Assembly: GCF_042453785.1 (NCBI RefSeq)
Contig: NC_091668.1
Span: 13,102,001-13,166,000 of the forward strand
DNA length: 64,000 bases
From: Malus domestica
Lineage: Eukaryota > Streptophyta > Magnoliopsida > Rosales > Rosaceae
Reading direction: 5' to 3'
The notes below the pieces were generated by a model. That model had not been told where the DNA came from, made no database searches, and saw nothing but the letters and a program-made list of their open reading frames with translations. Shown here in pieces: positions 46,759 to 58,271 of the stretch (its first letter is position 1; every line of letters starts with the position of its first letter). Made by a program: the position numbers and the translations under genes.

Positions 46759-46893
46759 AGAAGAGACTCTAAGGAAAGACTTAGAGTACTTGGATCTAAC
46801 GGAAGACGTGACACAAAACCGAGTGCAATGGTGTTCTAGGATTCATATAGCCGACCCCACTTAATGGGAAAAGGCTTTGTTGTTGTTGTTGTA
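46759..46893 (+). mobile_element. 5'-truncated RTE LINE tail
   Basis: Bases match the last about 130 bp of the RTE at 28156-28288, from AGAGACTCTAAGGAAAGAC through CCCACTTAATGGGAAAAGGC to (TTG)n. Typical of a short LINE insertion. Confidence 0.85.
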
Positions 46894-48234
46894 TCAAGAA
46901 GTTTAACTAAAACTAGTGGTGTATGTTGTTTAAATTTAACAAAGAGATCCTAGGTTCAAATTATTATAGGTTTATTTACTTTCTAATGTTTACGAATTTT
47001 TTTTATAAGGGTATAAATTTAAAAAATTTGGTCAAATGATTAAAAAGTTTAACTAGAAGTGGTGGTTCATTATGTTTGAAATTAACAAAGAGGTCTCGGA
47101 TTCAAAACATTATGTGTGTTTTTTTATTTTCCATTTTTTATGAATTTCTTTTCATAAGAGTATAAAAAAATTCAAATTTTGGAATTTCTTTTCATAAGAG
47201 TATAAATTTTTAAAATTTTGGTTAAATGATCGAGAAGTTTAATCAAAACCAATTATTTTTGTTGTTTAAAATAAACGAAAGGTCTTAAGTTTGAAATGTT
47301 ATGTGCTTTTTTTCATTCTTTCCTATTTTTACCAATTTCTGTTTGGTTGTTAATTTATTTTTAATTGCTAACTAGTAGCTGTGTGGGTTGCAATTTTTAG
47401 ACATTCATTCCAATTCAAGATCTAACCACCTTCAACAAAGAGTAATGTGTAGACCAAATTTTTAGACCAAATTTGCAACACATATGACTTGCCACTAATA
47501 AGAAATAAGCACGTTAATCAACACTTAAGTAATAATCCAATTATCAACTATCACATTATACAGTTTACAAAATTTGATTTAAAAATTTGGTATCCCTAGT
47601 ATTAGCATGAAGAAAATAATGGATGCATGTCTCATTCATTGCATATATATATCAACTAAAGATTCAAAAATATGATTATTTTTTTAGTCCCCTATTGACA
47701 AGGTTAGTAAATAAGAAAAAACATCTCACAAGTTATATAAAAACACTTTAAAATGGAAACAAAACTCATCATCTATCTATTTGTAAGCCTGGGGTCTTTT
47801 GGTTCCCTCATCTCAATACAAAATAAATTAAAAAAAATTTGGGTCTAAATTATTGAGTTTGAAGTGCTTTTCTAAGCATAATTTTATCAAAGTCTTACGT
47901 ATGAAAACAAATAATTTTTCTTATTGAAGTTAGGACACATTTTTAGGGTTGCCCCGGGCCTCAAGTCTTAGGATCGGCCCTGTTAATTAGGTATGTGATT
48001 GTGTATACTCTAAAAAAAAGATCCCAATGGAATTTGGAGATCAAATCCTCATAGGCTTTGTATTAATTGCAAAGCAAAGAAGGTCATCATAATTAATATA
48101 AATAAAGGTGCAACCACATGAGGTGAAAACACAATTTCTCTTAAACCTGAGTTTTCTTTTTCTTGTTGCCCCCTCGCACCCCTTTTAAAAATTGAGTTTA
48201 CAACAGTAATAGTCTAATTGGTGTAGTAAACTTA

Positions 48235-49272
48235 AGGTGTGTTTGTTGCACCGGATTATCTCGGACGGGACTAGCTTTAAGGACTAAGCTGGACTGACTT
48301 AAACTAGACTAAGCTGGACTGACTTAGTGAAACGTTTGGTGCAGTGTCAGACTAAAAAGCAAGACTCATATATTATATTAGTAAATTTATATTTTCAATA
48401 TTTTATCATTAATTTAATCTATATATACTAACATTTTATTATTAAATTATCATTTCCTTTCTAGAATCATCTTGTTCTCTCATTTTTTTGTCCGCCCACT
48501 TCATCCCTCCCCTATCCTATTTCTCTGCCATTTTATCTTCCTTTCTAGAGTCATATTCCTCTCTCATTTTTTTGTCTGCCCATTGCATCCCTCCCCTCTC
48601 CTCTTTTTCTGCCATTTCATCTTCATTTCTCTTTTGTTTTGTCCGCCCATTGCTTCTCTCCTCTCTCCTCTTTCTCTGCCATTTTATTTGTGCCATTGTC
48701 TCTTTCCCCTTTCCTTTTTCTGGGTTTTCTAGGTTCAATTTTTCTGGGTTTTCTGAGTTCAATTTTTATGGTTTTTCTGGTTGTGGGAAGCAGGGAAGAA
48801 GGAGATGTGAAGGGCAAAGCGGAGTAGAGGTAGCAGTGGAAGAGGTCAAGGAGGACGGAACTCGAAGTCTTTGCGGTCGAAAATTGAGGTATAGGAGGAA
48901 GGAGCCCAATCGGACGACGCGACTAATGAGCTTGGTCTGAGCGGAGGTGAATCGGACAAAGGAGCTCGTGAGTTCTCCGATTGAAGTTTGAATCGAGGTC
49001 TTTGTTCACGATTCAGGGTTAGGGATGAGGAAAGAGGGAGAGAACGCGAGCATAGAGGAGAGTAGAGGATGCGAGCATAGAGCGATCGAAGGGATTAGCT
49101 AGTCTCATGGTTCGCGACATCTCTCGCTAAGACCGTCTGGCATGGTCCTTAGTCGAGGCGAGTCCGACTTACTCCCACTAAAGCTAGTCCTATGAATAAC
49201 AAACATGGGACTAGACTAACTATTAGTCTAGTCCAGTCCAGTGAGGGCTAGTGAAGGGAAACAAACACACCC
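48235..49272. mobile_element. PIF/Harbinger-like non-autonomous element, about 1.04 kb
   Basis: The terminal inverted repeats are AGGTGTGTTTGTT (left) and AACAAACACACCC (right), flanked by TTA on both sides (48232-48234 and 49273-49275). The corresponding site in copy B is uninterrupted. Subterminal copies of GACTAGACTAACTATTAGTC- and AAGCTGGACTGACTTA-like motifs occur at both ends. The interior has three imperfect tandem units of about 70-85 bp (48478-48690, CTCTCATTTTTTTGTCYGCCC...). No transposase is encoded. Confidence 0.75.
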
Positions 49273-49384
49273 TTAGGGTTTATGAATTTGGAGCGTTGTT
49301 ACACATTATATTTCAAAAAAATATATATTTTATTTTAAAGTGAATTGTTCGATATTTAAAATAGCAAAATTCTGCCAATTATGA

Positions 49385-49701
49385 TCGAATGGTATTCCTC
49401 TTCACTTGTAAGTGAGAAGTCTTAGATTCGATTCTCTCCAAATGTGAATTGGAACCAAATTAGTGTTAGCTCATTGTGAGGCTAAACCCACTCCCTTCCC
49501 CTTAGGGTAGATCGTATCGTTTGTTAAAAAAAATGAGCTTTAACAAAAAGCTCTCGGTACTATTCACTTTAACGAAAAACAACATTTTTACACTAAAAAA
49601 TCAATCATGGTACTATTCACTTTACCCTTTATTTTGTCCTTACCGTTAAAACTCAAAATTTTCAAGCCCTTTTCATTAGTTTTTCTAAAAAAAAAAAAAA
49701 A
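49385..49701 (+). mobile_element. tRNA-related SINE, tail interrupted by a MITE
   Basis: The body (49385-49525) contains TTCACTTGTAAGTGAGAAG, a B-box-like GATTCGATTCTC and CTTCCCCTTAGGGTAGATCG, and ends in an A-rich tail. It is flanked by AATTATGA (49377-49384 and 49702-49709). The MITE at 49534-49687 sits in the A-tail. Copy B of the duplication lacks the whole insertion. Confidence 0.75.
49534..49687. mobile_element. Mutator-like MITE, copy 2
   Basis: Member of the family defined by CTATTCACTTTAACGAAAAA, TTTTTACACTAAAAA and TTCATTAGTTTTTC. It lies in the A-tail of the SINE, so its duplication (A-run) cannot be delimited. Confidence 0.65.
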
Positions 49702-51061
49702 AATTATGAAAATAAAATTAACAGAAGTATCACAAAACAAGTTTTGTCCCAAAATGACTAAATTGCCCATACATGTGGCACATATCTTCTCGTAACTATA
49801 TGGATGAAAATTGTAATTTTTCCCTTAAACGAGACTAATATTGAGACATAGAACAAAAGTGAACTTCAATTAAATTTCATGGACTAAAAGTGATAATTTA
49901 CCTTTGCATTTGATGGCTTTTTATTTTTATTTTTTGCATTGACTTGTATTTATCTCCATAAGTTTGAGCATGACCTTTTCTTCAACAGATCAGTTTCGTT
50001 TCGGGATGACATACATGTAGATCTCTGTATTCGAACTTTATATGATACTATACAATTTTTGCTTGTTGCTTTTAATTTTTGTCTCTACTCGGTCCATGCC
50101 TTCGACGAGAATATGATGTGAAGCAAACAAAACCTTCTCTTGTTTGATGTAATGATATCAGTCTCTTCTTGGTTGGAGGAGATTATAAGTTCGCCACATA
50201 CGACGAAAATAATTTCACGAGTTCGATTCCTAATTCTAATTGGTCCATTGTCCCGTTGTGAAGGCATAGTTTTGTTGTAGCTCCATGAGTGCATTTGTCT
50301 TTCAAAATATTCCATTCATCAGGTCAACATCAAATACACTAGCCAGGCCCATAAATCATTTTCAAACAATTACTAACCTATTGTCCTACAACTCATACAA
50401 GTTATATATATGGTGACTTCTGGCAGATTCGTAGGTATAGTGATCGATCCTCATTTGTTGGGTATAATTAAATTGTGGTTTTATTTGTTTTGCTGTGTGA
50501 AAGAGATCGATGGTGAAAAGGGATGGTGCTATTGATTTATCTCATGCAAGTCTGAATACAATTGGTGAAGGGTATTTATTCTACTTCGTGAGATGTTGGG
50601 ACGAGTTCACCAAGCATTTGAGGTTTAGGGTTGGGAAAATAAAATTAAATAATGAAAAAATATACTAAAGATTAATATATAAAGAAAAATATTATTGTCT
50701 ATCATAATTTACATGCGTGATTCTATGTAAACGTAAGTATTTACACTGTAAGATTAATAAATCTTGTGTATTATTTTGTATCCCTATCTATGTTTCGATA
50801 TGTTTAGATTTCCTTGTAATCTATTAAGTACGTAAGAAAATTCTAATATAAATGATATGTATTTTTTTATACAAACGATATTATTTACTCTAAACTATTT
50901 CAAGAGAACAAGGGCCGGTTGAACCCAGTATGCAGTGGGTACTAGGTACACTGGCTCGGTTCTTGTTGTTTTGCTATCTTTTTATTTTATATTTTTTTTA
51001 TTACGGTTTACTATCTTCTTTTAATAATCTTCTCAATCACTAAAAAAAAAATCTAGACGAA

Positions 51062-52920
51062 AGGGGTATCCTAATGAATATTCACATGACCTTAATATAC
51101 GTTTTTCCTACGATCGAGAACACTTTCCCAACTGGATTATTGCTAACCTGACGAGGTTTTGACAAGAAACCCACTATGGGTTGGTCATACCCTTGTGTAT
51201 TGTAATGATCATCTTGGAGATGTGAAACATCGAGATGCTGGATTAACTTACTTTTCTCCCTACATTATGAGTTTGTCTCAATGGGTTCACCATAGTCAGA
51301 TTTTGTGAGATTTTCTTTTGATATGCGCTCCTATAATTATTAGCAACTATTTGTACCTAATAAAAATTGACGACAACAACCGCCATCTTCTAATCACGAA
51401 GACTTGACGCGACTAATTCTTAAGTTGTACACACTCAAGGGAGACTGAGGTAAATATTATTATTAATTAGGAATATAATTATGTAAACTTAAAGTAAAAT
51501 CTCAATAGAATTTGAAAATCAAATCCTCATAGACTTTGTATTAATTGTAAAACAAGAAAGTCCAGTATGATTAATGTAAATAAAGGTACAAGGCTATGAG
51601 GTGGAGACACAATTTCTCATACACTTTCTTCTTTCTCTTTGTTGTTCCCTGTCACCCCTTTTTAAAATTTAGTTTACAACAGTAATAGTCGAAATTTAGT
51701 TTACAACAGTAATAATCGAATTGGTTTAGTAAATTTACGATTTATGAATTTGGAGTGTTGTTACACGTTCTATTTCAACAACAACAACAATAACAACAAC
51801 AAAAAAAGAGTCAATTATTTAAAATACAAAATTATATCATTAAAAGAAAATTCACAGAAGTATCTAAAAACAGGCTTTGCCCTAAAATGACTAAAATGCC
51901 CATACATATGAGTGGCACGTCTTTTTTTGTTACTATATGGATGGAAAACGTAACATTTCCATTAAGGGAGATTTGAACTTTGCATTTGATGGCCTTTTTT
52001 ATTTTTAGTTTTTACATCGACTTGTATTGATTTCCATAAGTTTTAGCACATATGAACTTTTTTTTTAACAGATTAGTTTCGCTTTGGGATGACAAACATT
52101 TTGATCTTTGTATTCGAACTTTATACGATACTATACAGTTCTTGCCTCTCGCTTTTAATTAGTGTCGCTACTCAGTCTTCATCATCAACGATAATGTAAT
52201 GTAAAACTAATGATATCTGTTGCTTCTTAGTTAAATGAGATTATAAGTTCGACATACACAACAAAAATAATTTTATGAGTTCAATTTATAATTGTAATCG
52301 GCCCATTGCGGGGCTGTTGTGATGGCGTAGTTTTGTCGTAGCTCCATGAGCGCATTTGTCTTTGAAAATATTCCTATCATCAGGTCAACATCTAATACAC
52401 TAGCCACTCATACAAGTTATATATATGGTAAGTTTTGGTAGATTCATAGGTATAGTGATCGATCCTCATTTGTTGGGTATAGTTAAATTGTGGTTTTATT
52501 GGTTTTGCAGTGTGAAAGAGATCGATGGTGAAAGGGGATGGTGCTATTAATTTAACAATGATCGATGTTGGGACGAGTTCGCCTTGCATTTGAGGTTTGG
52601 GGCTTGGAAAATAAATTAAATAATGAAGGAATGATACTAAAGATTAAAATATAAAAGAAAATATTATAGTCTATCATAATTTACATGGGTGATTATATGT
52701 AAATGTAAGTATTTACACTGTAAGATTAATAAATCTTGTGTATTATTTTGTATGCCTATCTTGCGTTCCATAATGTTTAGACTTCCTTCTAATCTATTAA
52801 GTACATACTGAAGGAAAAATTTAGTATAAATAGTATGCATTTTTTTTATACAAACAATACTATTTACTCTAAACTATTTTAAGAGAACAAGAGAGGGGGG
52901 GGGGTTTGAACCCGGTACGA
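51062..52920 (+). repeat. Segmental duplication, copy B (contiguous)
   Basis: A contiguous 1.86-kb partner of copy A, from GGGGTATCCTAATGAATATTC to TTTGAACCCGGTACGAAG. It contains none of the RTE, Harbinger, SINE and MITE insertions of copy A. A 26-bp stretch (AATTTAGTTTACAACAGTAA...) is locally duplicated near 51670-51715. No gene seen. Confidence 0.65.
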
Positions 52921-54235
52921 AGTCGTAACAGTGGGTCGGTTCGTCGAGCAAAGTGTGTTGACCAACTTGACCTGACAAATCAAACTTGCCTGATGAAAAT
53001 ATTTCATCCGATATACAAAAACAAAAAAAATAAAAATAAATAATTTGCTCGACGATTGAAAGAAAATACAAAATACATGCCCAACCAAAGTATTCGTCGG
53101 GCAAACTTTTCTAAATTTTTCTTTAAAAATTTGTATTTTAAGTTATATTTGATTTAAACAAATAAATTAGTTTTAATTATATTAATCTTGAAAGAAATCA
53201 CAATATTACAAATAATATTTAGTTATATTAAAACTGAAATAATCGTGCAAATGTATGTAAAATATCCTAAATTAACTACTCCTAAGATGTCGGGTGGGAT
53301 GGCCGCTAAAACTTCGGGGAGGCGAATGACAGAGGTTGCCAGTGCCTGCGCCATCTCATGCAATACCACCATAAACTATCTTCTCGTTGGTGCACAACTT
53401 CATCTCGAGCTTTTTCTCTCTGGTGTGCTTCTTCCTATCACTTGTGCAAGGCCTCTAACTCAATCTTCACCTGATGTAGTCTGGAAGACGTCCTGCTTGA
53501 AAGTTGAGAGTCATCAACTGTAGAGACACATCTTGACTTGGTGTCAGTTGCTGCATTGGCGTGTCCGATTGATGCTAAGAGAGGTGGCAACAAACTTGTC
53601 CTTCTTATGCGACATAGAAGCCTACAAAAAGAAAAACCAATTAAAATCATCCATCGTAATTTTAAAAATTTTAAGTGCGGTGAAGTTTGAAATTAAAATC
53701 TGAAAGAAATACATGTTGTCGGCCACCTGTTTTCCATAATTGGCATGCGTATCCCCCCAACCTCGACTTGTGGAAAAAGCAAACCATTATCACGCCGTTC
53801 CTCGACCTGGAAAGTGAGGGGACAAGAACCAGAGTGATGGGAGATATTACTTCGTTTCTCGATTACCTTTATTTGCCTTCGTTTTTGTACTGAATAAAAT
53901 AATTAAATTAAATTAAAAAAACGGTTGTTAGACGAGCAAATAATTAAAAGTGAGGGGGCAAGCTAAGGTTGTTAGTCGAGCAAATTTTTATGCCACTCAA
54001 TTGAAGTTTTGGCGAGTAAAAAACGGTGGGAAAACACATTTGCCAGACAAATTGTACATTTTTCGTCAGGCAAACCCTATAATATGGGGAAATTTGATTC
54101 TTTTTCTTAATGAAAAAAATAAGAGGAAAATTTGACAGTTTGCCAGACGAATTCAGTAGTTTTGCCCGATGAAATTGCTCAAAATAGCCCGACGACATTT
54201 ACCAAATTCGTCGGGCAAACACCAAAATGAATTAT
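52921..54235. mobile_element. CACTA-like element region, decayed
   Basis: Both sides are rich in TTCGTCGGGCAAAC-type motifs (for example 53088-53105, 54029-54070, 54130-54230), like CACTA subterminal repeats. The interior (53280-53640) has coding-like sequence on both strands but no motif I can assign. Ends were not found. Confidence 0.4.
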
Positions 54236-54363
54236 TCTTTATTAAAGGATAATATGCCATTGCAAGATTCTTATTATATACGCCGTGATCGAATTAGTGG
54301 TAACCCAAGTAAGCATCTGTATTTTCAACTTAATAATCCCACATTTCTCTACTTATTTTTAAA

Positions 54364-54545
54364 GGGAAATTTAACGAAAAGCTTCAGGTACTGTTCACTT
54401 TAACGAAAAACTACATTTTTACACTAAAATAACGAAAAACTACATTTTTACACTAAAAAGTCAATCATTGTATTATTCACTTTATCCTTTATTTTGTCCT
54501 TATCGTTAAAACTCAAAATTTTCAAGTCATTTTCATTAGTTTTCC
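54364..54545. mobile_element. Mutator-like MITE, copy 3
   Basis: Ends GGGAAATTTAACGAAAAGC and CATTTTCATTAGTTTTCC form an imperfect inverted repeat. Flanks TTATTTTTAAA (54353-54363) and TTATTTTCAAA (54546-54556) differ at one base. A segment with AACGAAAAACTACATTTTTA is doubled internally. Confidence 0.7.
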
Positions 54546-55107
54546 TTATTTTCAAAGCATAATCTTTGTTTACTTTGAAATGCATTTTGTGAAGAGCATC
54601 ATTCATTAATGCTTTTTGGCAAGATTGACCAAGGTCAATGAGATCAAAGCAACACCATAGATCCAGAGGCCATGTCGTTCCAAGGCGTACTGTATCATCA
54701 AATACTTCTTTTTCACAACTGGTAGAAATATGTCTCTTGCATTCCCCTAAATACTCAGAATTTGTGCAATCACGAAAAATGTAGAGAACTATTTAATCTT
54801 CCCGTTTTTTCTTCTTCTTTCCTTTGGTGTATATAGACCTAACAATTTCTTACACAACCGGTTAACACGATACGTAAATGATACGAAAGTAACGAGTTCG
54901 GGTCGACACGATAAGTAATCGGATCGTTATTAGGTCACTCAATAAGAACATGTTAATAACGAATCCTTAATAGGTTTACACGATAGTGACACACATGTAA
55001 CTCGTTTCGACACATTAAGAAAAATGTTATGTTGATGATTTTAATTTTTAAACTACTAAAAAAACTTATATAAAATACAATAATCATAGTGTAAATGTAT
55101 ATATTGT

Positions 55108-55900
55108 GACATCCTGTCCCAAGATTTATTGTATTTTATTCTCAGTAGTAGTGTTTGTCCAAAAAAAATTTCTCAATAGTAGTGAAATTCCTAAAATGTC
55201 CTTGAGATGCCACGTAGGCCTTCCACGTGGATCTCAATTTTCATTACATTTTTTCATTTCTATTTAACTATTTTTTAATAGTACTCATTTTTACGAATAT
55301 GTAGACGCAAACGGAATTGAATTTAGAATCCTTATGACGTAGTTACATCTCCTTTTACAAGAAATAAATTCAAACATTTTTCTACCTATTGCTATGTTTG
55401 AGTGGTAGGACCCACGTTTAATTTTTAAGGAAAACTAATGAAAAGGGTTTGAAAACTTTGAGTTTTAATGATAAGAACAAAATAAATGGTAAAGTGAATA
55501 GTATTAGGATTAACTTTTTACTGTAAAAATGTGATTTTTCGTTAAAGTGAACAGTACCGGATGTTTTTCGTTAAAGTTCCCTAATTTTTAATATGGGATT
55601 GGAAATCCCATCCGTGCCTCGGAATGTAGCAGACTTGTCTTGCTTTTATAATCACCATATTCATTTGTTTGGTTATTTTAACCATCACCTCCATTTCTTT
55701 TGTTTTCTTTAATCTCCACTTTCCCATCTTTTCTAACCTCTACCCTCCCTCATCACCACTCTGTCATAACTCTCCATCACTTTTATTTTTTAAAGATTTT
55801 TCAATGTGATCGGTATACGAAGTACATCATATATTACTAAACAAATAGTGAAATATGTGTGCTAACAAGTTAATAATTTAAAAAATAAAAAGTTAATAGC
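55108..55900. repeat. Possible LTR fragment of Gypsy type
   Basis: TGTGACATCCTGTCCCAAG at 55108 resembles the TGTGACAACCCGTCCC terminus of the outer LTR at base 72. The MITE copy 4 is inserted in it. No matching right end was found, so limits are uncertain. Confidence 0.35.
55429..55581. mobile_element. Mutator-like MITE, copy 4 (best defined)
   Basis: 153 bp, opposite in orientation to copies 2 and 3. Ends are GGAAAACTAATGAAAAGGG and CGTTAAAGTTCCC. It is flanked by perfect TAATTTTTAA repeats (55419-55428 and 55582-55591). This copy defines the family ends and the 9-10-bp duplication size, which points to Mutator-type transposition. Confidence 0.75.
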
Positions 55901-56793
55901 TTATTAGTTTTCAAATCTTGATCCAAGTTCCTAGCATTAATGTAATAATAAATTTATATGTCAGTTACATAATTTTTTAAAATAAAAATTAATAATTAAT
56001 TTAGAATTTTAATATCCACAACTTTATTAAACTTCTAACTAATTTTCAATTCAAAACATGTCCAAAATAAATAAAAAATTAGAATAAGTTTGCACCCATT
56101 AGCTTTTTTTTTTTTAAACAATGTTTTCAATTCTTAATATTATATGTACCAATTGGTTATATGTAAAATGTACTTTTTTTTATTTATATAAAATCTATTC
56201 AATTTTTTTCTAATCCATTTTTAAACTTATATGCGTACATTTTTTTTTCTTTGATTTGAGAATATATGACACACTCCGACCCAAATCAAGGCATGCTGGC
56301 TGTCACGTGAGGGTGACGTAGCCATGTGCACAGTGCAGAAGCAATAATGATGATAGAGAATACGAATAAATGAAAACCAACTCATAAGAGTACTAGATAA
56401 GACAAATGCTAGAATATGAGTGAATACACAATCAGAGCGTAAGTAGCCTACGTTCAGTCCAGAAAACAAGTACTAATTAAATGACACCCAAAGATGTCCT
56501 ACATTTGTGATAGTCTGTCAGAACCTCCAATCAATCATCGTGAGCCACCAACAAACAAACTTATCTAAAACTTGGAGGGGAGCAAAACAGAAAGTGTGAG
56601 TGGGCAAAAACAATGCATTTCAAAACCATTTCATTTATCAAATGCTCTAACCCCTCGCCGTAAAACATGTATAACTTTCCCAAAAATGGAATATATATAT
56701 ATATATATATGTATATATCAATTCATGCTTCACATATCCATATTCAAAGGTATGCCATGCCAAAAATATAAAACATAATAAGTAACTCAAGTG
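55900..56793. other. AT-rich intergenic, no gene seen
   Basis: No coding sequence with family resemblance. A short (TA)n run is at about 56694-56710. Confidence 0.5.
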
Positions 56794-57181
56794 TGTTTAT
56801 ACCATATTTAGAGCCTCGTATTTATATCTCGTACAAATACTTGGGGGACTTCAATGTAATTATGTGATAAAGGAATGGGCAAATATGTAATAAGTGAGGA
56901 GTCCTTATTCTATAAAAGGACCCTTCACCCTCACAATGAGAGGAGGCCAACTCTTAGGCCAATTCCTAAGGCTCCTCACCCCCTCAAGCTCTCATTTTCA
57001 GAGCCTCTCAAATTCATTTACAGAGACTCTCTCAAAGCTCTCTCTCCCTTAGAAATATAATCAGTGTGGACGTAGCACAAACCTTGGGGTGAACCATGAT
57101 ACATCTTGTGTTATTTACATTTCTTGTAGATTCACGGTCGGATTTACGTTGTTCCAAGACCTCCGGTTTTGTGCATCAACA
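56794..57181 (+). mobile_element. LTR of a Tat-type element (5' LTR, plus sense)
   Basis: It begins TGTTTATACCATATTTAG and ends GGTTTTGTGCATCAACA. The first Tat element, read on its own sense strand, starts TGTTTATACC and ends TTTTGTGCATCAACA, so the termini are alike. A TATA box (TATAAAAGG at 56911) lies inside. A primer-binding site follows (TTTGGCGTCGTCTGTGGG from 57182). No 3' partner was found in the window. Confidence 0.75.
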
Positions 57182-57200
57182 TTTGGCGTCGTCTGTGGGA
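57182..57200 (+). other. Primer-binding site of the 56.8-kb element
   Basis: TTTGGCGTCGTCTGTGGG directly follows the LTR and resembles the TGGCGCCGT-type site of the first Tat element, with one change in the core. Confidence 0.6.
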
Positions 57201-57491
57201 AACGATACGAAAAGTTGTGTCGATTCTCTTTCATTTTTTTCACCTCCACCATGAATTTGCAAAAACCCAGCAACCCTGTCCTCCAAATCAATTTGCAACA
57301 CTCTTTCAACTCTCCCACCCAATAACAACAACAAAAAAAGCTGAAAACTGAAAGATTACAATTCCCCTCTCTCACTGGGTTTGCAGAAATTAAAGATGTG
57401 GTTGCTATCTGCAAATGGGTTTCTGAGAACCTATCAGCTGACGGGATTTTGTGGGTCAACCCACGACCACATAACCCATGACCACGAGATT

Positions 57492-57720
57492 TTGAGAGTC
57501 TCTCCTTCCCTCATTTTCTGGTTTCCGTTTTTACCCTAGTTGCCCTAATCGAGCTCCCAAGCTTCGCATCATCAAGCCATGACTACCAAGAGGCATTGTC
57601 CAAGGCCATACTATTCTTCGAGGGGCAGAGCTTGGGGGTCTTACCTCAGGACCAACGCCAATCATAACGTGCCAACTCAGGACTCAGTGACATGTGGACA
57701 TACAACACGGACTTGACCAA
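57492..57720 (+). pseudogene. GH9 endo-beta-1,4-glucanase exon fragment
   Basis: The plus strand reads a hydrophobic signal-peptide-like stretch (FLVSVFTLVALIELPSFASS), then HDYQEALSKAILFFEGQSLG, VLPQDQRQS, a stop, and RANSGLSDMWTYNTDLT. Plant GH9 cellulases begin with this arrangement; relatives have LPQDQR..WRANSGLSDG and continue to a GGYYDAGDNVKFG segment. Here a stop stands where Trp is expected, no start codon is seen upstream, and homology ends after TDLT. This is a captured or transposed first-exon fragment, not a gene. It lies 310 bp behind the LTR. Confidence 0.7.
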
Positions 57721-58089
57721 CACAAACTCTCCAAGTCTCAGAATTCTCATCTATCCCACCATCATCATGCTCATGCCGCTGGGAATAGAAGAAGAGGCCA
57801 TCAATCCTAGATCTGCTTATTTTATCGCAACTTGTCCATCGGGCCTTTATTTTTTGCCAATTGAAAAACAAATCTACTAGGCGGGAGGAAATGTTTTTAT
57901 CAATGTTTTGGGCTAGGAATTTAAACGGTGGATGGATGAATTAATTCGCCCGATGAACCGACCGGACCGACGAACCAGGCCAAATCTGCACCTAAAGAGG
58001 CACCAGCTTCTGGGTTATCGAAGCCTCTACCAAACCAACCCTATATTCCCTTCTCTATTGCTGAACCAAAAAATGACCAGTCTTTAGCT

Positions 58090-58270
58090 TTCCGCTTGGG
58101 AAGCTACTCAGGAGCATGAGGTGCAGTGTGTTTTCGGGGTGCATGATGTGAATGAGGAGCTTGTGGTGTCTGTGTGCCACTAGGATGATGAGCAGTCTGG
58201 CTTGTTCTATGGCGGGTCTGAGTTGGTGGGTCGGGTTTCGATTCCGGTTTCGTCTGTTACTGCTGAGAAT
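58090..58270 (+). pseudogene. C2-domain-like exon fragment
   Basis: The plus strand reads HEVQCVFGVHDVNEELVVSV, CH, a stop, then DDEQSGLFYGGSELVGRVSI, PVSSVTAENN. The pattern (V.D.N.EL.VSV, acidic loop, LVGRV.IPVSS) fits beta-strands and a calcium-binding loop of a C2 domain. The stop and the abrupt junction with Tat pol at about 58272 show it is a fragment. Assignment to a particular C2 protein is not possible by eye. Confidence 0.45.
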
Positions 58271-58271
58271 A

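Larger units (their letters stand above)
46369..50940 (+). repeat. Segmental duplication, copy A (interrupted)
   Basis: This starts GGGAGTATCCTAATGAATAC behind the Copia remnant, so its beginning is probably a Copia LTR. It is collinear with copy B (51062-52920) in pieces: 46369-46755, 47985-48234, 49273-49384 and 49702-50940. Insertions between the pieces are listed separately. Bases 46894-47984 have no counterpart in copy B and no recognised gene. Confidence 0.65.

Noticed and set aside
48472..48940. ORF of 150 codons inside the Harbinger-like element
   Set aside because: Built from pyrimidine-rich tandem units and without transposase motifs.
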